From: Ciona intestinalis
Lineage: Eukaryota > Chordata > Ascidiacea > Phlebobranchia > Cionidae
Direction of reading: 5' to 3'
Length of the DNA: 64,000 nucleotides
Assembly (NCBI RefSeq): GCF_000224145.3
Contig: NC_020174.2
Location: forward strand, 2,577,924-2,641,923
Shown: one piece after another, positions 24,101-34,560 of the stretch
Position numbering within the stretch: the stretch's first letter is position 1
How the letters are laid out: each line of letters begins with the position of its first letter
Program-made: the position numbers and the translations under genes
Notes under the pieces: model-generated
What the model saw: the letters and a program-made list of their open reading frames with translations, nothing else
Databases searched by the model: none
What the model was told of the DNA's origin: nothing

Positions 24101-27100
24101 ATATTGGGAAGTTTCCTAATTTGATCATAAATTTGCGGTATCTTACCAGTAAAACAATCACATTTTTTAATTACACACAAGTGGACACAACAAACATTGA
24201 TATTACTCGAACAATTAAAATTTCGGTATAAAAAATATGAATACCAAAATGTTAATTTAAAAAATATTTTTCACTTAGTCTTCTCCAACCTGAATTTATA
24301 AACTTCTTCTTCTGAAAATCCATTTTTATGAATAATGACCATTTGTTTGACAATCGTACTTTTGCCTGATTCACCAGCCCCAAGTAGCAGGAGTTTGATT
24401 TGTTCCTGGAATGCCTATGGAGTGGTATAATAAATAAAAATCTGGAAATTACTCTTTTAGCATTTCTTTCCGTAATTTTTTCCTTAAATTTTTATGTCTA
24501 TTTTATTTTTTTACTGGTGTTGGGGTAATGGGCCAAATCTGGGATGAATCTCAGGTCTCATAAGTCCTGACTCCTGACATGCATCTCCACATGGATTCAG
24601 TACCCCACTCATATAAAATAAAGTATAGTAGGTTAGAGGAAGATGGGACACTTTTCCATTCTATTTTATCAATACATTTGGTAGTACACAAAAAACATTC
24701 AAAAAATTATAAAACTGTATCCTCACGACTCCCATAGACCTTTGTTAATTGTTTAAACACGATCAGAATATTTTGTAAATATGTACTAAAGGTCTTTCCC
24801 CACCCTAATATATTGTCCCGTCTTCCCCCACCCTACTATATAGTCCCGTCTTCCCCCACCTACTATATAGTCCCGTCTTCCCCCACCTACATATGTATCA
24901 GTTTATATAAACCTCAAGATGTTTAGATATAACAGGTGAAAAGTTACCTTCGTTTCTGTTTTAATTTGCCTATCAATATCCCGGCTTATCTTCCCTGCTT
25001 CTGCATTGTCTTTGGACAAGCCACATCCCATTTTCAACATCTGTGGCGGTTTTGTAACTTCTTACAGGACACAAAAAAAACTTTTATTTTTAATTAAAAC
25101 AAGTGCGGCCCCATGCGCGAACAAAACCAACTGAACGAGCTGTTTCCTATTGCTCCGAATCGGGTCCAAATAATTGCACAGATAATACAAATGTATACAG
25201 TTCTTAGCGCTGAAATAAAAACACGTTTTCCGTTTTAAATACGAGATCAATATTCGGTAGAATGAACAAACGGAATGATATTTGAAAATTATTTCGTCCT
25301 TTGTTCAGCCAGGTCGAGATGAAACAAACATATATCGATTTTACAATTATACCTGATTCGTGAGTAAACACATTAGCAGTGCCACTTTTCATCACTTAAT
25401 GCGTGTACAGTGTTTTTAATACCTCTATGATACAGTAGTTATAAACAATAAAAAGGAAATACATTGTTATCGATGCAAATTTCCGTTGTCGCGTACTAGC
25501 TCTGCGTAATTACACCACGTATTAAAACACTTTAAACGCACATGCCATGCATTATATTTGATTAAATAATCTCGTGGGTTTAAAATATGTCACTTAGCTA
25601 TTTAAAGTTTAGTAAAGTGAGGTAAGATGAGACACGTTTTTATTGTCTTTTTCTCCATCCTCTTGGTGCAAAACTGTGCTAGAGGTATTTCATCTTTCCC
25701 CACACACGATACTCAACCGTTTAAACAAACTTAGTATCTGCCTAAAATCAAGTGTCCACTGCTGCGGCTCTAAGCGACCTGAATCAATATTTCAAATAAG
25801 TTAACAGCGGGCTGGTATATTGAATTTACGCTCGCTCTGTGTCTGACGTTCGCCCATATACACTGAGTTAGTAATGCGGTTCGTAAATTGATCTTCTGTA
25901 TCCCAGGTGGCTACACACGGAGAATATGTTTGCTGTTGCCCAGCGCAAATGGCTTTACATATACGATAACCAAGGCATCGAAATACACTGTATGAAGAGA
26001 TTAAACGACACTCTACGTTTAGACTTTCTTCCGTACCATTTCTTACTTACAACAACGGTGAGTCACACAGGAAGGCACTATACAAGCAGCTGTACCTAAC
26101 ACCTTACCAAGCTTGTGTATATACTGTACAACCGTCCTAGCATCCTGGTAAATTCTCGCAACTGCGTAAAGTTTGCCAGAATCTGTGTTTATACACAATG
26201 TATAAGGACTTTCGTTTCGTTGCTAACTCCCTTCTCTTGGTTGTATTATTTTACCTGATCTTCGTTACTGTAAGTGATAAATAACCAATTATGCTGTTTT
26301 AAGTTACCACTGCGCCTGGGGTATTCTAATCTGTTTTGCTCGTTAGAACCGGCATGGGTATCTACAATACACTGACATTTCGACTGGAAATATTGTTTCA
26401 ACAATCAATACGAAGGGTGGCCGACTGAACGTTATGTGCCACAATCCACACAACGCAGTTGTACTGCTGGGTAAGCGACAATAATCCAATTTACTCATAA
26501 GAATTTCACTGAGTTTTAAATGGCTTAAATTATTACACGCTTTCCCGCAGAGCTTACAAAACTCGAGAGAGAAAAGGTTATGAATAATTTAAACCAAGCC
26601 AAACGCAAAAAGCAACAGCGAATTTATCGCCTTTCAATCAATGTTTTTTTAATTTATGAAATATCTTATTTTCTAGGTCACCATAATGGTTCTATATCTA
26701 TGTGGAGTCCAAACCAAAAGGAACCATTAGTTCGAATGTTGTGCCATAAAACTGCTATACGGTCAATGGCAGTAGAAAAGCGTGGAAAGTAATTAATATT
26801 TATGCTTATGTGGTAACTTGTAAGCGGGCACGAGGTGATGAAACTGAACATCCGTGTTATAACGAATGTCGTTGGCCCGCCACGCGATTTCATCCAATAA
26901 TATCTCATTTTTATTAAAAAAAAACGTTTAGACCGCAAAATAACGCTAAAAAGAACGCTTAAGTATTCTTAACACGTAGTCCAACAAATACTTGGTTATT
27001 AAAACGCCATATTACATATCATGTACACACCCTACTTATGTTTTTGTTGATAGTTGCCTAGTCCTTAACATAATGTCAGTTATTTTCTTCGAATTGTTAA

Positions 27101-30100
27101 AGCACGACTGGTTTACAGAACATAGTACGCATAAACACATCTTCGCGTTTATTGTGAATTTATTACACCTCCCAACCATTTGTTCAAGTACATGTAAAAC
27201 TATCGCAAATTTGGGTAAACGCAAAAAAGACTGCATACTGTATTTAATATCAAGACAGATTAAAATCTATTAATAGCACCTTACGAACGTGCGGTCTGTA
27301 TACCGTCATAATTCCCATTATTACGTCATAGTATTCATCGAGGGTAACAAAAGCGACGAAACCGAAAAATTATTTGTTGCGAAATTCACATGTACATGTT
27401 TAAACACATATTTTAAAGATCTTTATATATTTTAAAACTTCTTTTATATTTATATATGCGTTTGTAGTAGGGTGGGGTAAGATGGGACGTATTGCATTCT
27501 CCTTTATCGTCCCGTTTGGTAGTAAACTAAGAATATTAACATATTTATATACCCACATGGCCACATCCCTACGACTCTAAACGAGTGTTGTTAATTGTTT
27601 CTTCATCAGGAAATATGGGATTTTGGTACTAATCCCATCTTACCCCACAGTACTATACTTAATCTAAATTCCAAACATATAACTTAACCACATCAATCAA
27701 AGTACTTATGGGCCACGGCCAGGCATTGTGCCTTATACAATATATAGTAGCGTGGGGAAAGATAGGACACCTTTAGTACACAATATCCAAATATCCTGAT
27801 CGTGTTTTAAACAATTCTCAACGCTCTATAGGAGTCGTGAGGATCCGGTTTTATTATTTTTTTAATTTTCTTCATTTACTACCAAATGGTACGAGAAAAT
27901 AGAATAAAAAAATATCCCATCTTCCCCCACCCTACTATATGCACAATATATTGAACATTAAAGATTATCAGACCTTACACAATATATGCATAATATAGTG
28001 GACATTCAAAATTATTTGGCTGTTTGATGAATTACTGTACCGTGTAGTAATGAATACACTGTATGCCGTGAAAACTATCCATTTACAAATTCCAGCTACT
28101 TAGCTACAGCTGGGCAAGACCGTAAAATGAAGATCTTCGACCTACGCATGTATAAGCCACTTCACTCCTACCAACTTTCAACAGGACCTTCCAACTTATG
28201 TTTCAGCCAACGTAACCTGTTGGCAGCCACTTCTAATAACGTTGTTGAAATCTACAACGATCCTTGCATACAGGTATAGCTTTTGATTTATTACAATACC
28301 AATATATATATCCATCAAGCTTTCGCTGAAGGTGTAATCATTGCTTTTCAAAAATAACTATAATAATCTTGACGGAATACAATATTTCCAATACAAACAG
28401 TCATACCTCTTGCCTGCAGAAAGAGTATCACAAAAACCGTCGCTAATTCGAACCAGCCACGCCAGATATTAATATTCAAACAACTTTGTTACTGCATAAT
28501 AATTAAACCTGCTATAATATTCTTTCGAGCCTTAGTACTAGTTTATAAAGTACATAATCCTTACCACACAACCTGCTACGGCTTATGACCAGATAACCAA
28601 AGGATAAACACACTCTCATGTAGATATCCGTGTAAACACTGGTCTTGTTATGTTTGCTACAATCGTGTTTATACACCATACTAACTAAACCAACACATAG
28701 GCAGCTAAACATGCGAGCATATGGTATCTAATGCGATTTCCGTTACAAAGATAGTATTACTGCAACTATTATCAAGCAAATAGCTCACTTTCAACTTATT
28801 ATTTATTTAAATTCTCTATTATTGACTCACAACATCGTGTGCATGCCAATTCGTCCGCACACAGCCTACCCTTAAATTATAATTGAAGAGACACGTCACA
28901 GCCTACCAGGCTTATCGTTTCCGCTATAGATCGGCTGTAGCACGACCCTCGCAGCAGAATGTAGACTTAAATAATACCTTCATATCACCGACCGCACGTC
29001 TTGCATTCACTAATATACGTCATTAAAATGTCGCAATCCGTTTTGCATGCTGGTCCATAGTACAATAGGAACATGCAGGAAGGCGTATGCGCACAGCACA
29101 ACTAAGAATCCTGCGTCGTCATATTACTGCTATAGCCTATCTATACCATGCACATCCAACTAACAGGATGTTTGTTCTTTCTCGCTTGCGTCATTCTTCT
29201 TAAATCACCGAGTAAAATCTTTTCCGCTTAACCTAATACGGGATAGTCATGTGTCTATACCAGCAATGATGGATTACAAGATTAACGGCTTCTGATTTTC
29301 CCTCTATATTAAAGGTCTATATCCTACAACCATGTTACCCCATTCATGTTTTATTCAATAACTTTGAACGATAGTTCACGCTGTGAAATCGTGACGTCAT
29401 ACCGCGCCTAAAACGACTGTAGTCACGTGGTGACTAGTAAGCTATTGTTAGCGAAACGTAAATATATCATGTGTTTAGTCTGAAGTCATTTTTCCGAAAT
29501 TTTCTGGCAACGCTTGTTTTGCGGAAACATTATTTTGAAATTCTCAACACTTCCTCATGCATAGGGGGGGGGTTTTCAAACCTTTTCTTAGCTCTTACTT
29601 CAATAACCCTGCCTTAACGGAACTGGGATTCACACAAGCTAAATTAAAGCGACCAAACTAGTTCGTTTTAAATTTAATATATTTCTAATGACATATATCT
29701 CGCTCGAAACGTGTCTTGTGGACTTATTTCTGCAGACAAGATATTTTAGTTTAGTTCGAATCTGCGTCAGTACTTTAAATGGAATATAATGATCCATATA
29801 TGTATTTGAATATATATAGCATGGTTGAAACAACAGAAAAGCTTTTCTTTAAAATTGGAAATGATTCATTGATTTAAAGTAATTTTCAAACGCTGAAAAC
29901 CAATCCCCACAAAGTCACACATGTGGTAATTCGTAAGCGAAGTCTATGAAATAGAACACCAGTGTTATAACTTCTGAGGTTGCCTCGCCACGCAAGAATT
30001 AGTAAGGGAAATTTACTCTGTCTATTCTGCCCTTCGTATACTTAAACGAATAATTGAATGTAACTGATTTATCCTTTCGTCGCGTGGCAACGACAGTAGT

Positions 30101-32186
30101 TACCTTACCACGCCAGCTTACGAGTTACCACGGTCCATGTGGGTAACTTTGTGTTTTTTTGGGGATTTTTCATTTGTTACAAGTTTATATATAGGTCCAG
30201 GAACGTCCCTATTTAGTGCATAAGATGAAGCTGCCAGCCGAAGACATCGCGTTTTGTCCGTATGAAGATGTTTTGGGAGTTGGAGCAGCTGACGGATTCG
30301 TGAGCTTACTAGTACCAGGTATTTATATTTGTATCTATACGTGGGTGAATTGGCAGGTCATGAGGCGTAAGGTTTAAATAAAAGTTGGCACATTACCCCG
30401 ACACCTGGGGTGCTACAACCTCTTTTATAATGACCACTAATTTAGAGCAATGTATGTTCAATGTCTTGAACAGTATCAGTATCGAGCATTGGACCAGGTG
30501 GGGTAGTAGGGGTACCCTTGTCTGACAATATACCACACGTCTGACTGTCATAATTCGATCCGTAACCGCAAATTCAGTCTTATGTATTGCTGGGTTACAG
30601 CAATAAAAGGCCAAGAAACATTGATTTTACGCCAGAATTCGCCCATTAAACATACGGCCCGCCTCTGACAGTCTTTTACCTTTCTCGGTTGGTTCCATAC
30701 ACTAACGTACTTTACCAAGCGCCAACACTCAAGTACTAATGAAATAAGCCAAATCGACAGCGCGCATGAGGTGTGCGACACAACCTGCTTAACACGTCAT
30801 TTATTCCCAAGGTGCTGGGGAACCGAACTATGACGCTTTTGAGGCAAATCCGAACCGAAGTAAGCAACAGCGAAGAGAGTGGGAAGTGAAAGCTTTACTC
30901 GAGAAAATACAACCGGAAATGATCTCACTTGATCCATTCATGCTTTCAAAAGTTGATCACGTGACTGCCGAGAGGTTACGAAAGGACAGGGAGGAGATAT
31001 TGGTTGGTTTATAGGATTTTTATGTTGTATTAAATAATGGTATATAGTGGTGGGAGATTGGACACCTTTTAACTCAACTTCCTCGTCCCATTTAGTAGTA
31101 AACAAAGAATCTCCAGTCAGGATATTTTGTGCTAAAGGTGACCCATTTTCTCCCACCCTACTATTATATATTTATACCATTTTTTGTTTAGGCGTAGGTA
31201 AAAAAATGGAGTTTAAATATGTACAGTGCGACCTGAATAACATTGAGTGCGTTCAGTCAATATTTCCCACTTTATACACCAACATATGGGAGTTCCACAT
31301 AAATAATTAATATTTTCAACAAGTGTTCACGCAACGCGATATATCGTTATGTTATCCACAATCTGCTGTGTCTGCAATTTTCATCGATGTTAATCTAATT
31401 TTAGAGCGAGCTGAGCGATCTCTTATGACCTCGGCGCGATTTTTTTATTTTTAAAAATCCAAAGAAACTTCTATTTTGTATATATAGTTCTCATATAACA
31501 GCTTGCTTGCAAAAATTCTAAGTTTTTTCTCTGCCCTGCTGGATATTTTTAGTTGCTGATTTTCTACGTGCACATAAATGTTAATCCTATACCTGAGCCT
31601 TTTCCGCGCATTTCGTTACGTTTAAATATGACTAACTAGTTTTTGTCTACTTATATTTTAAGTCGATGACTAAACGAGTAAACGATATAACCTTTCTCTG
31701 CACCCGTCTTCCGTGACAAATTTTATTTTCGAGACGATTTTCAAATATTATATGGTTGATGGTTCTTATATATCCGTTTGCGCTTGCTCATTTTTTGTGC
31801 ATATTTTTCTGAAACTTTCTGAAATTTGTTTATAAGTTTATGGTAATTAGTGAAAGTTTCGCGAAACACCTAATCCATGTTACGCACAGTTTAATAAACC
31901 ATGATATAACTCATTCTCCGTGCAGGGTTACGTGCCAGACAAGCCTGCATTTGCACCCCGCCATAAGAAGAAGGGCCGCAGCAAATCTGGTCACGTTGAG
32001 AAGCGTAAGAAGAAAGTAAAAGGTGAAAAACTCCGAAACCATATTCGTGATGAGATGAAAACGAAACGCGAGATGCTGAAAAAAGACGAGCGTAAAGCTG
32101 GGAGACTTCCCCATACAGTGACCACTGATGGCTCACAAGTTGAACCCGCGATAATGAAAAGCGCTCTCGATCGGTTTAAGAAGTGA
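15121..32186 (+). CDS. WDR46: WDR46 (BING4/Utp7), small-subunit processome protein
   Basis: A nucleolar WD40 scaffold needed for 18S rRNA maturation. Exons: 15121-15177, 15319-15421, 15484-15568, 16070-16219, 16618-16722, 25907-26057, 26347-26470, 26677-26788, 28096-28273, 30195-30318, 30812-31002, 31926-32186. They total 1,641 nt (546 aa), all in phase. Recognisable blocks: [126 protein letters not shown]; and a Lys/Arg-rich tail ending SALDRFKK. A second in-frame Met is at residue 4. The 9.2 kb intron after exon 5 encloses a complete G-alpha gene on the other strand. Exons 4 and 5 occur again after an N gap (17150-17656). AATAAA lies at about 32249. Confidence 0.95.
15815..15925 (+). mobile_element. 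Repeat with AATAAAGTTATTATT tail
   Basis: Third dispersed family. Signature on this strand: TTTAACAACTGTTGTTTTGT, CGCTATATC, TTTCTAAATCTTCG, then AATAAAG and a (TTA)n tail. In WDR46 intron 3. Confidence 0.75.
17100..17149. other. Assembly gap (50 N)
   Basis: A run of 50 N that falls exactly at the left edge of a duplicated block of WDR46 exons, which suggests a mis-join rather than simple missing sequence. Confidence 0.99.
17150..17656 (+). repeat. Second copy of WDR46 exons 4 (part) and 5
   Basis: 17150-17271 repeats the last 122 nt of exon 4 and 17552-17656 repeats exon 5, with the shared intron between them. Exon 5 is identical in protein. In exon 4 one residue differs (KHFQ to KHCQ) and there are silent changes; the intron has small indels. 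Both copies keep good splice sites. Using both would duplicate a conserved segment that is single in the family. This is best read as the second haplotype or a mis-assembled duplicate, not as extra coding exons. Confidence 0.8.
17657..19166. other. WDR46 intron sequence downstream of the nested G-alpha gene
   Basis: Contains a degenerate plus-oriented SINE (17782-18060), a (TA)n run near 18150 and otherwise AT-rich sequence. It also includes the expected 3' UTR of the G-alpha gene, which runs leftwards from 19167. No exon is recognised. Confidence 0.5.
17782..18060 (+). mobile_element. tRNA-derived SINE, diverged
   Basis: GATGCGGTGGCAAAGTGG to GGATAAAGTAAGTTACATTT, in the large WDR46 intron. 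Confidence 0.75.
19167..25026 (-). CDS. G-protein alpha subunit, Gi/o-like, nested in a WDR46 intron
   Basis: A membrane-attached GTPase that relays GPCR signals. Exons in transcript order: 25026-24958, 24414-24290, 23727-23634, 23201-23097, one partly lost in an N gap (to 21743), 21227-21095, 20554-20377, 19804-19680, 19232-19167. Start chosen at MGCGLS, the N-myristoylation/palmitoylation signal; an upstream in-frame Met (MLK) would destroy it. Motifs: P-loop GAGESGKST, switch [13 protein letters not shown], switch [25 protein letters not shown]. The C-terminus [10 protein letters not shown] has Ile where Gi/o proteins carry the pertussis-toxin Cys. The helical-domain segment (about [23 protein letters not shown]) is divergent. 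The gap hides the start of the fifth exon, so the exact length is unknown. The subfamily is Gi-like and probably tunicate-divergent. Confidence 0.93.
19276..19540 (-). mobile_element. Repeat with AATAAAGTTATTATT tail
   Basis: Long copy including the part AGCAGACAATTAACGAGCC beyond the core; upstream of the last G-alpha exon on the minus strand. Confidence 0.8.
20575..20720 (+). mobile_element. TATAGTAGGG MITE, degraded
   Basis: The left half is recognisable (GGTAAGGGGAATGTAAGATG, CATTTGGTAGTAAAACAG); the right end is lost. It lies in the G-alpha intron just upstream of the exon at 20554. Confidence 0.65.
21627..21703 (-). mobile_element. TATAGTAGGG MITE, half copy
   Basis: Only the end with GTTCTTTGTTTACTACTAAATG through ATCTTCCCCCAGCATACTATA remains. 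G-alpha intron. Confidence 0.7.
21873..21994. other. Assembly gap (122 N) inside a G-alpha exon
   Basis: A run of 122 N. It removes the start and acceptor of the exon encoding [14 protein letters not shown] onward. The upstream exon ends GGIQ in phase 0, so the missing coding part should be short. Confidence 0.99.
22440..23070. repeat. Degenerate tandem repeat in a G-alpha intron
   Basis: Several diverged units share TGTATTTGTGTAATACAAA, TATTTATACACTATATATC, AGTTGTACACTGTATCATA and a run like CGCATAGAAAAATATATAG. The period is irregular, roughly 110-160 bp. Confidence 0.7.
23276..23465 (+). mobile_element. TATAGTAGGG MITE copy
   Basis: Nearly full-length, lacking the leading TATAGTAGGGTGG. 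It lies in the G-alpha intron between the exons at 23634 and 23201. Confidence 0.8.
23754..23880 (-). mobile_element. Repeat with AATAAAGTTATTATT tail
   Basis: Core only: ATAATAATAACTTTATTTGT to AAACAACAGTTGGTAAATC. G-alpha intron. Confidence 0.75.
24631..24893 (+). mobile_element. TATAGTAGGG MITE with amplified right end
   Basis: Full-length copy whose last 30 bp or so (TATAGTCCCGTCTTCCCCCA, CCTACTATA) are repeated in tandem, giving about four consecutive terminal repeats up to 24893. Confidence 0.85.
25027..25906. other. Upstream region of the G-alpha gene inside the WDR46 intron
   Basis: About 880 bp that must hold the minus-strand promoter and 5' UTR of the G-alpha gene as well as the 3' part of the WDR46 intron. 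It includes a short MITE copy (25612-25712). Nothing else is recognised. Confidence 0.5.
25612..25712 (+). mobile_element. TATAGTAGGG MITE, internally deleted
   Basis: Both ends are present (GTGAGGTAAGATGAGACACG and TCATCTTTCCCCACAC) with only about 60 bp between them. Confidence 0.7.
26808..26890 (+). mobile_element. SINE tail fragment
   Basis: GTAACTTGTAAGCGGGCACG through GCCCGCCACGCG, directly after the WDR46 exon at 26677-26788. Confidence 0.7.
27468..27656 (+). mobile_element. TATAGTAGGG MITE copy
   Basis: Full-length in the WDR46 intron before the exon at 28096; GTAGTAGGGTGGGGTAAGAT to CCCACAGTACTATA. Confidence 0.85.
27745..27938 (-). mobile_element. TATAGTAGGG MITE copy
   Basis: Full-length, 90 bp from the previous copy and in opposite orientation, bounded by TATAGTAGCG and CCTACTATAT. 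Confidence 0.88.
28274..30194. other. WDR46 intron, about 1.9 kb
   Basis: Mostly unique AT-rich sequence. SINE tail fragments lie at about 29895-30000 (+) and 30054-30180 (-), the latter next to the 3' splice site. A short G-run (GGGGGGGG) is near 29564. No nested gene is seen. Confidence 0.5.
29895..30180. mobile_element. Two SINE tail fragments in opposite orientation
   Basis: Plus fragment 29895-30000 (GGTAATTCGTAAGCG) and minus fragment 30054-30180 (ACTGATTTATCCTTTCGTCG). The second lies next to the acceptor of the exon at 30195. Confidence 0.65.
31037..31166 (+). mobile_element. TATAGTAGGG MITE, internally shortened
   Basis: About 130 bp; the segment between AAAGAATCT and CAGGATATTT is missing. 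Last WDR46 intron. Confidence 0.8.
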
Positions 32187-32641
32187 CACACCCCTTTTGT
32201 TTTTCTAGGAAAATCAGCGCAATCGTGGTGACGACCGTTTTTTGCTTTAAATAAACCATTTCCCAGAATACCCTTGACGTATATGAGCATTGTTTTTCAA
32301 AATGATGTTTTCTCTACTGCGCATACGGTGTTTGTTTTCTCTATTGTTCATGCGCTGAGACGCTACTGTGCATTCCAAGCTTAAAAACAAAACTTTCATT
32401 CGCGTTTGCATGTGTTTGCTTAAACAATTGTTGTCGGGTGCTTCGTAAGTCTACCTTGCAGCAGAACAGGCCACCTCGATCATTGCTTTTTTCCGAGAAC
32501 TCGTGCGTGCATTCATGCAGTAAACACTCGGAATTCTATATTTCAAACCTGTTTCGTCGGGCAGGATTGACGTAAACGAAAATAGGCTTGCTTCAGCTAA
32601 TGTTACGTTCGCGCTTAAACATAAACGAACAATTCTACATC

Positions 32642-32770
32642 CAGTGGCGCAGCCAGGGGGGGTTAGGAAGTCACGAACCCCCTTTTGAACCCCCAAAAAA
32701 TATACTTTAATTTTTTTTGAAAATTTTTTGATTACCCCCCCCCCCTTTATTTTTTCTGGCTGCGCCACTG
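32642..32770. mobile_element. hAT-type MITE with perfect 8-bp target duplication
   Basis: A 129-bp non-autonomous element with terminal inverted repeats CAGTGGCGCAGCCAG and CTGGCTGCGCCACTG. It is flanked on both sides by TCTACATC (32634-32641 and 32771-32778). The 8-bp duplication and CAGTGGCG ends are characteristic of hAT transposons. The middle is poly-G, A-rich and poly-C with no coding capacity. Confidence 0.9.
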
Positions 32771-33082
32771 TCTACATCGCTAAAGATTATATTTGATACA
32801 CCTCGTGCCAACTTAAAAGTGTGTTACTTTGTGAGTATGATTTGATGAAGCTTTAGGGTTTAAATCTTAATACCACCCGAAGTTGCTGTATGGGTGTATA
32901 TGTTGTCTAGTTTGATATTAAAGTGATATAAACAGTAAGTGGTTTATTCTGTTGTGTTAATGCGTCTTAATCTAATTTACCCGAATTTATTCAGCAAGAT
33001 TAACTGTTTAATGTTTAGTTGTATAAATAATGAGTTTCAATGCATAGTTTTATATTTATACGCATGATTTAAACCCTAAATA

Positions 33083-33281
33083 TAGTGGGGTGGGGGAAGA
33101 TGGGACACCTTTAGCACAAAATATATAAATATCCTGATCCTTTTTTAAACAATTAACAACGGTCTATGAAAGTCGCGAGAACAAGGTTTTATAATTCTTT
33201 GAATGTTCTTTGTTTACTACCAAAATGTACGAGAAAATAGAATGAAAAGGTGTCCCATCTTTCCCCATCCTACTATATATA
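33083..33281 (-). mobile_element. TATAGTAGGG MITE copy
   Basis: Full-length between WDR46 and the peptide cluster, starting TATAGTGGGGTGGGGGAAGA and ending CATCCTACTATATA. Confidence 0.9.
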
Positions 33282-33421
33282 AGATATAAGGACATCATAG
33301 GTAAACTAATAGAATTTTATATTAGTTCCCTATGATGGCATTGATGTGAAAAGTATCAAACAACTGTATATTGACGGCGATTTATTGAAACCAGCGAACT
33401 GCATGTATTACAACGGTTGAT

Positions 33422-33989
33422 TTATTCCATTTCTTGAGCTGTCATGAAGCTTTCAAGCAGATCTTCAACTGAAATGATAAACCCATTATAATAAGGTGCT
33501 GGGGTAAGGTTTAAAAGTAAAAGAGCGGTATGTATTATTCAAAACACGATCCGGAAATATGGTAGTTAGGTGCTAACAGTATCCCATCCCACCCCAGCTC
33601 ACTATAAATAAACCCTTATATAGCCCGGATGTTACGAATTCAAAGCTTGATTTAGTGCTACCGTTGTTTACGTATTTTTGAACAAAAAACTATCTACAAT
33701 TTTCCAAACCTAGTCGTACACTGCGGCTGTTTAAATTTTTAGCCATATTTTAATAGATAATTGAACAATTTTGTTTTTTTATGTAATAAACTTGACGTAA
33801 TCCTTGTAGTTAATTTTACCCACACAACTTTTTTAAATTTTAGCGCTTACTGTTTTCTGTGTCCATTTGGTTCCATCTCCATCGGTTAGGTATGGGAGCA
33901 ATAGGGTGTTTATAAACGGAGTCCGCCTTCGTTTCGGTGAGGACGAGGAGTCCGATGACAAGCAAGAGTAGAAGTGCCGACTTATTCAT
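33422..33989 (-). CDS. Small secreted peptide precursor, copy 1 (AMP-like)
   Basis: Two coding exons, 33989-33851 and 33468-33422 (186 nt, 61 aa). Exon 1 encodes a signal peptide (MNKSALLLLLVIGLLVL, then TETKA), and a short Trp/Arg-containing core (NRWRWNQM) follows. Exon 2 adds an acidic tail (IEDLLESFMTAQEME). The donor is GTAAGC inside the apparent open frame; reading on would add only three residues. Signal peptide, cationic core and acidic tail is the usual plan of antimicrobial peptide precursors, and ascidian haemocyte AMP families share this layout. That function is inferred, not shown. A 54-bp intron in the 5' UTR (34043-33990) ends exactly at the ATG. The stop overlaps AATAAA. Exon 2 is supported by its match in copy 2. 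Confidence 0.8.
33495..33607 (+). mobile_element. TATAGTAGGG MITE half in peptide copy 1 intron
   Basis: Right half only, from ATTATTCAAAACACGATC to CCCATCCCACCCC. The same half element sits at the same place in copy 2. Confidence 0.75.
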
Positions 33990-34100
33990 CTGCAGAAACA
34001 AATATTAGTCGTACAACTCAAGTAAAACCAACCAACCACTCACTTTGTTGACTTCTGAATGAAGAGATGATTCCTACCAAAACTCGCCGCTTTTTATTAC
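33990..34100 (-). promoter_or_regulatory. 5' non-coding exon, short intron and promoter edge of copy 1
   Basis: Transcribed right to left. A non-coding exon ends GTCAACAAA at 34044, followed by GTGAGT and a 54-bp intron whose CTGCAG abuts the start codon. Almost the same sequence precedes all three peptide genes. A TAATAAAAAG stretch at about 34090-34100 may serve as a TATA-like element. Confidence 0.65.
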
Positions 34101-34380
34101 AAACGTCTCCATTTTCAAGAACTCTGAAACGTTTTTGCGGATATTACCAAACCTTTTGTTTCTATGAAAAATCCCCTTTTTTAGGAATTTAAAACGTTTT
34201 CGCGGATAATATCTTTGGCAGGAAATATGCTTTCCTTATTGAGACGGCCGTATATGTGATGGTAGAGTTGTTTTACACAGTTACATGAGTTATTATATTC
34301 AACATTCTTGTTGTTCGAATGCATAACATTTTAAACCACAATACCCAAACTCTTATTGGTATAAGTACACCAAAATCCCC

Positions 34381-34560
34381 TTGCGCCGTGTGTGGGGCAA
34401 ATGATTAGTCCGCCTGCCTATAACCAAGAGGCTATAGATTCAAGGCGAGTCGCTGCCACCATTGTCAGCTTGGGGAAGACACTCAAAGGCAATTACTACA
34501 ACCCAATGGTCACTATAATAAGTTGTCTAAATTATCAGTCATGTAATATATATAAATAGT
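34381..34560 (+). mobile_element. SINE head and middle
   Basis: TTGCGCCGTGTGTGGGGCAA, ATAGATTCAAGGCGAGTCGC and the lysine-like middle are present; the tail is missing. Confidence 0.75.

Larger units (their letters stand above)
32187..33421. other. Intergenic region, WDR46 to secreted-peptide cluster
   Basis: Holds the WDR46 3' UTR (AATAAA about 32249), a hAT-type MITE (32642-32770), a SINE fragment (about 32795-32830) and a full-length MITE (33083-33281), then the 3' UTR of the first peptide gene. No additional coding sequence is supported. Confidence 0.6.

Noticed and set aside
30393-30781. Overlapping minus-strand frames in a WDR46 intron
   Set aside because: Short, overlapping each other, no domain and no splice support.
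31891-32290. Several antisense frames over the last WDR46 exon
   Set aside because: They are shadows of the Lys/Arg-rich WDR46 tail.
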